Position numbers and translations under genes: made by a program. A model generated the notes under the pieces. That model had not been told where the DNA came from. It saw nothing but the letters and a program-made list of their open reading frames with translations, and did no database searches. DNA of 10,770 nt from Methylobacter sp. (GTDB lineage: Bacteria; Pseudomonadota; Gammaproteobacteria; Methylococcales; Methylomonadaceae), in assembly GCA_023229605.1 (NCBI GenBank), contig JALNYY010000138.1, forward strand, positions 1-10,770, given 5' to 3'. Shown here in pieces: positions 5,634 to 10,770 of the stretch (positions are counted from its first letter, which is position 1; every line of letters begins with the position of its first letter).

Positions 5634-5650
5634 ATGCACCATTTTAGATC
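5634..5650. promoter_or_regulatory. NtrC-like half-site repeat, proximal copy
   Basis: ATGCACCATTTTAGATC, identical to the distal copy except for one base. The 42-bp offset is four helical turns, putting both sites on the same DNA face as expected for paired NtrC dimers. Its minus strand contains TAAAAT, a 5/6 match to a -10 box. The centre lies about 143 bp upstream of the predicted nasC start. Confidence 0.55.
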
Positions 5651-5687
5651 GCAGGATTTCCGTTTTTAGATTTTAGCATGCCGCTCA

Positions 5688-5705
5688 GGTTAGCGTAGCG
5701 TAACC
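5688..5705. repeat. Short inverted repeat GGTTA...TAACC
   Basis: GGTTA (5688-5692), GCGTAGCG, TAACC (5701-5705). This style of extragenic palindrome is common in gammaproteobacteria. It lies between the NtrC-like sites and the sigma-54 promoter. I see no function; the rest of 5651-5757 holds nothing I can name. Confidence 0.4.
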
Positions 5706-5757
5706 CGGCAAACCAATGCTGCGGCCCTTAGGCTACTGATCCAGGCTATGTCGGAGT

Positions 5758-5774
5758 GTGGCATATAGATTGCT
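5758..5774 (+). promoter_or_regulatory. Sigma-54 (-24/-12) promoter of nasC-nasA
   Basis: TGGCATATAGATTGCT (5759-5774) matches the consensus TGGCACG-N4-TTGCW at TGGCA and TTGCT, with the obligatory GG and GC exactly 10 bp apart (5760-5761 and 5772-5773). Transcription would start near 5785, leaving a leader of about 72 nt before nasC. Paired NtrC-like sites lie upstream at enhancer distance, and ntrBC is divergent next door. Confidence 0.72.
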
Positions 5775-5856
5775 GCTGAATTGCAACCGCTTGTGGGGCA
5801 CGCATTTATTTGTCCAAAAGTTTGAGTTAATGGCATTCAATCATAAGGAACACCGG

Positions 5857-7110
5857 ATGAAACAACGCTTGGTCGTTATCGGTAACGGCATGGCGGGTAT
5901 GCGTACCGTAGAAGAACTGTTGACTGCCGCGCCGGATAAATACGACATTACCGTGTTCGGCGCTGAGCCTTACGGCAATTACAACCGGATCATGCTGTCC
6001 TCGGTGTTGTGCGGCGAAAAAACCATTGAGGATATTGTGATCAATAACCGCCAGTGGTACATCGACCATGGCATAAAGCTGCATGCGGGTGAAACCAAAG
6101 CTGTGGTTTACATAGACCGGAAAAACAAGGAAGTCTATGCTCAGGACGGTACGGTTGCCGGATATGACCGGCTGTTAATCGCTACCGGTTCCAAAGCGGT
6201 CATGCCGCAAGTTCCGGGGAATGACTTGGATGGCGTGATCAGTTTTCGGGATATTTTCGATGTGAATAAAATGCTGGCTTACACCCGCATCCATAACAAA
6301 GCCGTGGTGCTGGGCGGCGGGTTGTTGGGTTTGGAAGCCGCCAACGGGTTGGTTTTAAGAGGCATGGATGTCACCGTGATCCATAATAATGAAATCTTGC
6401 TGAACCGGCAAATGGACAGGCCCGCAGCAAAAATGCTGCAAACGGAATTGGAGCAACGCGGCCTTAAATTTAAGATGGCCGCCAAACTCAAGCAATTATT
6501 GGGTGATGAAAACGGCCATATTACGGCGGTAAAGTTTGACGACGGCAGCCAACTGGAATGCGACCTGTTTGTTACCGCAATCGGCGTGCGGCCCAACATG
6601 ACGCTGGCCCGGCAAGCGGGAATTTATTGCGAACGCGGCATCGTAGTCAATGATACCTTGCAAAGTTACGATCCCAGCATTTATGCGGTAGGCGAATGTA
6701 TCCAGCATCGCGGTTCTACCTTTGGTCTGGTCGCACCGTTGTTTGAGCAAGCCAAGGTTTGCGCCAATCATCTTAGCGCGCATGGTGCGGCGAAATATAT
6801 CACCTTGCCGACTGCGACCAAGCTTAAAGTGACGGGCATCAACCTGTTTTCGGTCGGCGATTTTCAAGGCGATGAAAGTTGTCAAAGCATCTGCTTTACC
6901 GATCCCGCTCTAGGCATTTACAAGAAACTGGTCATTAAGGCTGACAAGCTGATTGGCGCGGTGCTGTACGGCGATACGGCCGATGGCGGCTGGTATCAGG
7001 AGTTGCTGGAGCAGGAAGAGAGCATCTCCGGCATAAGAGAGGCGCTGATTTTTGGTAAAGCTTATGCGGGGGATTTTTATAAAGCCGGCTTTGATATGGA
7101 ACACGGATGA
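5857..7110 (+). CDS. nasC: FAD/NAD(P)H-dependent electron-transfer subunit of assimilatory nitrate reductase (NasC/NirB-like)
   Basis: A 417-residue flavoprotein that would pass electrons from NAD(P)H to NasA. The N-terminal FAD site is VVIGNGMAGMR (GxGxxG at 9-14); LLIATGSKAVMPQVPG follows near 107-121; the NAD(P)H site is VVLGGGLLGLEAA (GGGLLG 153-158); the second FAD contact is YDPSIYAVGEC (271-281). A C-terminal domain like that of NirB and rubredoxin reductases follows. The sequence resembles the N-terminal part of the NirB family but has no sirohaem domain, fitting Klebsiella NasC; Bacillus would call a similar protein NasB, so the symbol is by analogy. ATG 5857 is chosen for AAGGAA six bases upstream and for starting at the first beta strand; the frame is open further upstream but would include the sigma-54 promoter. 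The last residues run into a repeat region. Confidence 0.88.
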   Translation: MKQRLVVIGNGMAGMRTVEELLTAAPDKYDITVFGAEPYGNYNRIMLSSVLCGEKTIEDIVINNRQWYIDHGIKLHAGETKAVVYIDRKNKEVYAQDGTVAGYDRLLIATGSKAVMPQVPGNDLDGVISFRDIFDVNKMLAYTRIHNKAVVLGGGLLGLEAANGLVLRGMDVTVIHNNEILLNRQMDRPAAKMLQTELEQRGLKFKMAAKLKQLLGDENGHITAVKFDDGSQLECDLFVTAIGVRPNMTLARQAGIYCERGIVVNDTLQSYDPSIYAVGECIQHRGSTFGLVAPLFEQAKVCANHLSAHGAAKYITLPTATKLKVTGINLFSVGDFQGDESCQSICFTDPALGIYKKLVIKADKLIGAVLYGDTADGGWYQELLEQEESISGIREALIFGKAYAGDFYKAGFDMEHG

Positions 7111-7121
7111 CACGGATTTCA

Positions 7122-7274
7122 CTCCAGCTTGGGACAAATCCGCCGGGAGCGGATTTGCACACGCCCGCAGGGTGCCGGGCAGGACAGCCCGGCATGAATT
7201 CGGTTTTGGAAGCTCCAGCTTCTTGTATCGCGAAGCTAGAGCTTCGCCCTCTGGGTTTTTCAAGCTGGAGCTTG
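7122..7274. repeat. Nested inverted repeats between nasC and nasA
   Basis: Five hairpin-forming units in about 150 bp. CAAATCCGC/GCGGATTTG (7135-7157, 5-nt loop); TGCCGGGC/GCCCGGCA (7173-7194, 6-nt loop); GAAGCTCCAGCTTC (7209-7222); GCGAAGCTAGAGCTTCGC (7230-7247); CAAGCTGGAGCTTG (7261-7274). The outer pieces also pair: CTCCAGCTTG (7122-7131) is the reverse complement of 7261-7270, and 7210-7221 of 7262-7273. The spacer is otherwise gene-free. It looks like a compound extragenic repeat inserted inside the operon; an RNA made across it would be highly folded. A T5 run (7256-7260) follows the fourth hairpin after 8 nt, too far for a standard terminator. Confidence 0.8.
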
Positions 7275-7299
7275 GGAAACAGCGCGCCGCTGATTTCTA

Positions 7300-9942
7300 A
7301 TGAATAAAACCATACAAACCACCTGTCCTTACTGCGGCGTAGGCTGCGGCATCAGCGCGAAGATTGATGAAGCTCATCATCGCCTTAAAATCGGCGGCGA
7401 CGCCACGCATCCGGCTAATTTCGGGCGGCTTTGCTCCAAAGGTTCAGCGCTTGGTGACACAGTCGAACTCAAAGGCAGGCTGTCGCAACCGAAAGTGTAC
7501 GGGCGCGATGCCAGCTGGACGGAGGCGCTGGATCTGGTTGCCGACTCGTTCAGCAACGCTATAGAAAAATACGGCGCGGACGCGGTGGCGATTTACGGCT
7601 CCGGGCAATTGTTGACCGAGGATTATTACGTCGCCAACAAGCTGATGAAAGGTTTTATCGGCAGCGGCAATATGGATACCAACAGCCGCCTGTGCATGTC
7701 GTCTTCGGTAGCCGGGCATAAACGCGCCTTCGGCTCCGATACCGTGCCGGGCTGTTACGAGGATTTGGAATTGGCCGAGATGATAATACTGATCGGCTCG
7801 AATGCCGCGTGGTGTCATCCGGTCAGTTTCCAGAGGATACGCGCGGCAAAGGAAGCCAATCCGGCGCTAAAGGTCGTGGTGATCGACCCGCGCCGTACCG
7901 CCAGTTGCGACATTGCCGATTTGCATTTGCCGTTGGCGAGCGGTAGCGACGCCGTGTTGTTTAACGGTTTGTTACATTTTATGAACGAGCAAAACGCGCT
8001 GGATTTTGCTTATATTGGAGACCATACCGAAGGCTTTGTTAAAGCCCTGAATACTACCCGTATCGATATTGAGCAGGCTGCAGCGCTTTGCCGATTGAAC
8101 AAGGACGACCTGCACCGTTTTTACGGCTGGTTTTCCGGGCATGAAAAAGTCGTCAGCCTGTACAGCCAGGGCATCAATCAATCGTCATCCGGCACCGACA
8201 AGGTCAATGCGATCATCAACTGCCACCTGGCGACCGGCAGAATCGGCAAGCCCGGATGCGGGCCGTTCTCGCTGACCGGACAACCGAACGCGATGGGCGG
8301 GCGCGAAGTCGGCGGCTTGTCGCATCAACTGGCCGCGCATATGGATTTTTCCAATGCCGATGACATCGAGCGGGTTGCACGGTTTTGGGGCAGCGGCAAT
8401 ATCGCCCGCAAATCCGGTTACCCGGCCGTCGAACTGTTCGATGCGATCTATGAGGGCAAAGTCAAAGCCGTGTGGATTATGGGCACCAACCCCGTAGTCA
8501 GCTTGCCCAATGCCGACAAAGTCAAACAAGCCTTGCAGGGCTGCGAGTTTGTGGCGGTGTCCGATTGCATCGCCGATACCGACACCGCCGCCCTGGCGCA
8601 TGTGTTGTTGCCAGCGCAAGGCTGGAGCGAAAAAGACGGCACGGTCACCAATTCCGAGCGGAGGATTTCACGGCAACGGGCATTATTCAAGCCCGCAGGC
8701 AGCGCCAAACCCGACTGGTGGATTATCACCCAAGTGGCGCGGCGCATGGGTTTTGAACAGGCATTTCATTACCAAAGCCCGGTGGAGATTTTTCGCGAAC
8801 ACGCCCGGCTGTCCGGTTTCGAAAATAACGGGACGCGCGATTTCGATATATCGGCGTTTGCGGACATCGCGGGGCAGGATTACGAGCAATTACAGCCGAT
8901 CCAATGGCCGGTCAATCAGGCTTATCCACAGGGCAGGGCCAGGCTGTTTGATGACGGGAAGTTTTTTACCGAATCGGGCAAAGCCAGGTTTATCTCCGTT
9001 ACACCGCGCCCGCCGGTCAATCCGCCGGACCAGGATTATCCGCTGATTTTAAATACCGGCCGCTTGCGCGACCAGTGGCATACCATGACGCGCACAGCCA
9101 TTGCGGCTAAGTTAAATCAGCATAAGCCCGAGCCTTTTGTCGAAGTGCATCCTGATGATGCGCGGCGCTATCGCTTGGTTGCCAACAGCCTGGCAACCAT
9201 AGAAAGCCGTTGGGGAAGCATGCTTGCGCGGGTGCAGGTTACCGACAGCCAGCTTCCGGGCAGCCTCTTCGTTCCGATGCACTGGACCGAACAATACGCC
9301 GGCCGTGGACGCATGGGCGCGTTAGTCAACGCGATAGTCGACCCGATTTCCAATCAACCGGAAAGCAAGCACACACCGGCGCGGATCAAGGCGTATCAGC
9401 CTGCTTGGCAAGGCTTTATCCTGTCCCGCCGCGAGCTGAGCATCGACGCACCGGATTATTGGGTAAAAATCAAAGGCGGACACTATTACCGTTATGAATT
9501 GGCAGGGATGGCGCTGCCCGAAAATTGGCAGGATTGGGCGAAAAACAATCTCTGCGACAACGATGGCGCAACGCCGCAGTGGCAGGAATATCAAGACCCC
9601 GGCCTGGGCAATTACCGGGCCGCGCGTATCGTGAACAATCAGTTGGAAAGCGTGGTTTTTATCGCCGCCGGGACTGCATTGCCGGAACGCAACTGGCTGG
9701 CCGGTCTGTTCGCAAAAACAGAGCTGGAAAAAGCCGAACGCATGGCGTTATTGACCGGCAAGCCGCCCGTCGGTCAAGCCGATGTCGGCACTATCGTCTG
9801 TGCCTGCTTTAACGTCGGGGAAAAAACCATACTTGCAGCAATCAGGGAACAAGGCCTCAAAACCCATCAGGAAGTCGGGCGTTGCCTAAAAGCCGGAACC
9901 AATTGCGGCTCCTGTGTGCCGGAGATTAAGGCGTTGTTGTGA
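7300..9942 (+). CDS. nasA: Assimilatory nitrate reductase catalytic subunit with C-terminal BFD-like [2Fe-2S] domain
   Basis: An 880-residue cytoplasmic molybdoenzyme reducing nitrate to nitrite for assimilation. The N-terminal [4Fe-4S] cysteines are Cys9, Cys12, Cys16 and Cys45 (TTCPYCGVGCG ... GRLCSKG). The molybdopterin core includes NSRLCMSSSVAGHKRAFGSD with Cys132, the expected Mo ligand, then SLYSQGINQSSSGTDK and the GQPNAMGGREVGG segment. The C-terminal dinucleotide-binding domain begins near PLILNTGRLRDQWHTMTRT. The last ~50 residues form a BFD-like [2Fe-2S] domain, Cys834-x-Cys836 and Cys869-x2-Cys872, with an additional Cys862; it would accept electrons from the flavoprotein encoded upstream. 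Length is close to Klebsiella NasA (866). There is no Tat signal, unlike NapA. The only in-frame start is ATG 7300, after a stop at 7291, and it has no recognisable Shine-Dalgarno sequence. No nitrite reductase or transporter gene lies in the window. Confidence 0.95.
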   Translation: MNKTIQTTCPYCGVGCGISAKIDEAHHRLKIGGDATHPANFGRLCSKGSALGDTVELKGRLSQPKVYGRDASWTEALDLVADSFSNAIEKYGADAVAIYGSGQLLTEDYYVANKLMKGFIGSGNMDTNSRLCMSSSVAGHKRAFGSDTVPGCYEDLELAEMIILIGSNAAWCHPVSFQRIRAAKEANPALKVVVIDPRRTASCDIADLHLPLASGSDAVLFNGLLHFMNEQNALDFAYIGDHTEGFVKALNTTRIDIEQAAALCRLNKDDLHRFYGWFSGHEKVVSLYSQGINQSSSGTDKVNAIINCHLATGRIGKPGCGPFSLTGQPNAMGGREVGGLSHQLAAHMDFSNADDIERVARFWGSGNIARKSGYPAVELFDAIYEGKVKAVWIMGTNPVVSLPNADKVKQALQGCEFVAVSDCIADTDTAALAHVLLPAQGWSEKDGTVTNSERRISRQRALFKPAGSAKPDWWIITQVARRMGFEQAFHYQSPVEIFREHARLSGFENNGTRDFDISAFADIAGQDYEQLQPIQWPVNQAYPQGRARLFDDGKFFTESGKARFISVTPRPPVNPPDQDYPLILNTGRLRDQWHTMTRTAIAAKLNQHKPEPFVEVHPDDARRYRLVANSLATIESRWGSMLARVQVTDSQLPGSLFVPMHWTEQYAGRGRMGALVNAIVDPISNQPESKHTPARIKAYQPAWQGFILSRRELSIDAPDYWVKIKGGHYYRYELAGMALPENWQDWAKNNLCDNDGATPQWQEYQDPGLGNYRAARIVNNQLESVVFIAAGTALPERNWLAGLFAKTELEKAERMALLTGKPPVGQADVGTIVCACFNVGEKTILAAIREQGLKTHQEVGRCLKAGTNCGSCVPEIKALL

Positions 9943-10087
9943 TGTGAAGAGCCCCGACATGCCCTCGTTGTGAGCATTCCGAAAACCCCGTACTTTTAAT
10001 CTCACCCGGCAGCCAAGATATGTCTTACAATGCCGTGCAAGTTAATTCACTATGCCTGAGGTAAGGTTAGTGCCTAAGGAAACAACA

Positions 10088-10330
10088 ATGCATATACAAC
10101 TTCAGCCCGAATTCGACGACATATTGCAACCGCTGGGTAATCATGCGGCGGAATTCTTTTTAGCAGCAAGCCTGTATCACGCCAGGAAAATAAGCTTTGC
10201 CAGTGCTGCGCACATGGCAGGTTTGGATTTTGACGCTTTTAAAACGCGCTTAACAGAGCACTTTAATCAGGGTTATATCATCGCCGATGAATGTGTTTTA
10301 GAGGACATACACACTGTAGAAAAGCTATAA
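10088..10330 (+). CDS. UPF0175-family protein, probable antitoxin
   Basis: An 80-residue protein. The core AAEFFLAASLYHARKISFASAAHMAGLDFDAFKTRL, about residues 20-55, follows the UPF0175 pattern: a helix, a conserved K-I-S segment and a predicted helix-turn-helix (ASAAHMAGLDFDAFKTRL). Acidic C-terminal residues would contact the toxin. ATG 10088 is chosen because AAGGAA lies six bases upstream and the frame's earlier ATG at 10052 adds twelve residues without a ribosome site. The stop is followed six bases later by a DUF3368 gene, the usual partner of UPF0175, so the two form a putative toxin-antitoxin operon. A TACAAT at 10026-10031 may be its -10 but lacks a clear -35. Function rests on family and pairing. 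Confidence 0.75.
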   Translation: MHIQLQPEFDDILQPLGNHAAEFFLAASLYHARKISFASAAHMAGLDFDAFKTRLTEHFNQGYIIADECVLEDIHTVEKL

Positions 10331-10336
10331 ATTTCC

Positions 10337-10770
10337 ATGAAAATCGTCCTTAATACCAGTCCGATTATCTTTTTAAGCAAGGTAGACAGTCTTAAACTGT
10401 TGGCTGACGTTAGCGATGATATTTATGTACCTACGGCGGTTGTTAACGAATTACACGAATATGTGCCGCCCCCGTTTATAAAGGTCGCTAACCTTTCAGC
10501 CATCGGAGCGGCTTATGTGCAAGGTGCTTTGGGACGGCTGCATCAAGGCGAACTGGAAGCGATTATTCTGGCGCAAGAAATAGCGGCCGATTATGTCGTT
10601 CTGGATGATTTATTAGCTCGGCGCAAAGCACATTATCTGGCAGTTGATGTGATCGGCACGGTAGGTTTATTGCTTTTACTGGAAAAGCAAAAATTACTGA
10701 GTGCTGAACAAACTTGGCAAAAAATGCAGCAACTTACCGAGCAGCACGGAATGTATTTAGCGCCTCAGCT
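10337..10770 (+). CDS. DUF3368 PIN-like protein, probable toxin (3' end outside window)
   Basis: The first 144 residues are present; family members are usually around 150-170, so little is missing. The protein opens MKIVLNTSPIIFLSKVDSL, the PIN-like start with the usual first acidic residue replaced by Asn6, as is common in DUF3368. VVNELHEY carries Glu38, HQGELEAIILAQ carries Glu72, and YVVLDDLLARRKAHYL carries Asp90 and Asp91, the acidic cluster expected of a PIN ribonuclease. IGTVGLLLLLEKQKLL is the characteristic later motif. The gene begins six bases after the UPF0175 stop, with no strong ribosome site of its own, suggesting translational coupling so that antitoxin is made first. An RNase role is inferred from the PIN fold. 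Confidence 0.75.
   Translation, partial: MKIVLNTSPIIFLSKVDSLKLLADVSDDIYVPTAVVNELHEYVPPPFIKVANLSAIGAAYVQGALGRLHQGELEAIILAQEIAADYVVLDDLLARRKAHYLAVDVIGTVGLLLLLEKQKLLSAEQTWQKMQQLTEQHGMYLAPQ

Noticed and set aside
5454..5642. 62-codon minus-strand ORF overlapping the small ORF ahead of ntrB
   Set aside because: No ribosome site at its ATGs, both of which lie inside the NtrC-like repeats; the AGGAGGG points to the other frame.
7230..7260. Intrinsic terminator or attenuator between nasC and nasA
   Set aside because: The GCGAAGCT/AGCTTCGC hairpin is separated from the T5 run by 8 nt; the geometry is wrong for a standard terminator, though attenuation is not excluded.
7122..7274. CRISPR array or transposon
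   Set aside because: The units are short palindromes of different sequence and spacing, with no spacers, transposase or target-site duplication.
10026..10031. TACAAT as a promoter for the toxin-antitoxin pair
   Set aside because: No credible -35 at 16-18 bp and no operator-like dyad, so it is mentioned only under the antitoxin.

Overview
The window looks like chromosomal DNA of a free-living gammaproteobacterium. The NtrB/NtrC pair, the ArsR type and the nitrate reductase with a C-terminal [2Fe-2S] domain all fit that group, and the style of the intergenic repeats recalls Methylococcales methanotrophs. That last point is inference; no rRNA, methane oxidation gene or other marker is present.

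Layout. Positions 1-2363 (+): the end of a small FUN14-type membrane protein, then an arsenic resistance cluster of arsR, thioredoxin-type arsC and acr3. A consensus -10 overlapped by a perfect inverted repeat, the probable ArsR operator, lies between arsR and arsC. Positions 2364-2950: no protein gene, but three tandem copies of a ~160 bp unit. Read on the minus strand, each copy has a conserved upstream region with a -10-like box, a stem-loop carrying a pyrimidine-rich CUCCUC-type loop, and a strong intrinsic terminator. I read them as three sibling small RNAs of about 85 nt with anti-Shine-Dalgarno loops. Positions 2951-5435 (-): ntrC and ntrB, overlapping by 8 bp, preceded by an unrecognised 22-codon ORF with a perfect AGGAGGG ribosome binding site.

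Positions 5537-5856 form a divergent control region: two near-identical NtrC half-site-like repeats exactly 42 bp apart, then a -24/-12 (sigma-54) promoter facing right. Positions 5857-9942 (+): the assimilatory nitrate reductase, as a FAD/NAD(P)H electron-transfer subunit (NasC/NirB-like) and the molybdopterin catalytic subunit NasA. They are separated by ~190 bp of nested inverted repeats. Positions 10088-10770 (+): a probable type II toxin-antitoxin pair, UPF0175 antitoxin and DUF3368 PIN-like toxin, the latter cut by the window end.

How it fits together. NtrB phosphorylates NtrC under nitrogen limitation; NtrC would then act at the paired sites to switch on the sigma-54 promoter for nasC-nasA and could also affect the leftward promoter of its own operon, whose -10-like boxes overlap the same sites. 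The tandem sRNAs lie directly downstream of ntrC on the same strand with no terminator in between. They could be transcribed on their own or cut from the ntrBC transcript, and they may act on ribosome binding sites, including that of the small ORF at the head of the ntrBC unit. The sRNA cluster and the sORF are the parts most likely to be undescribed.
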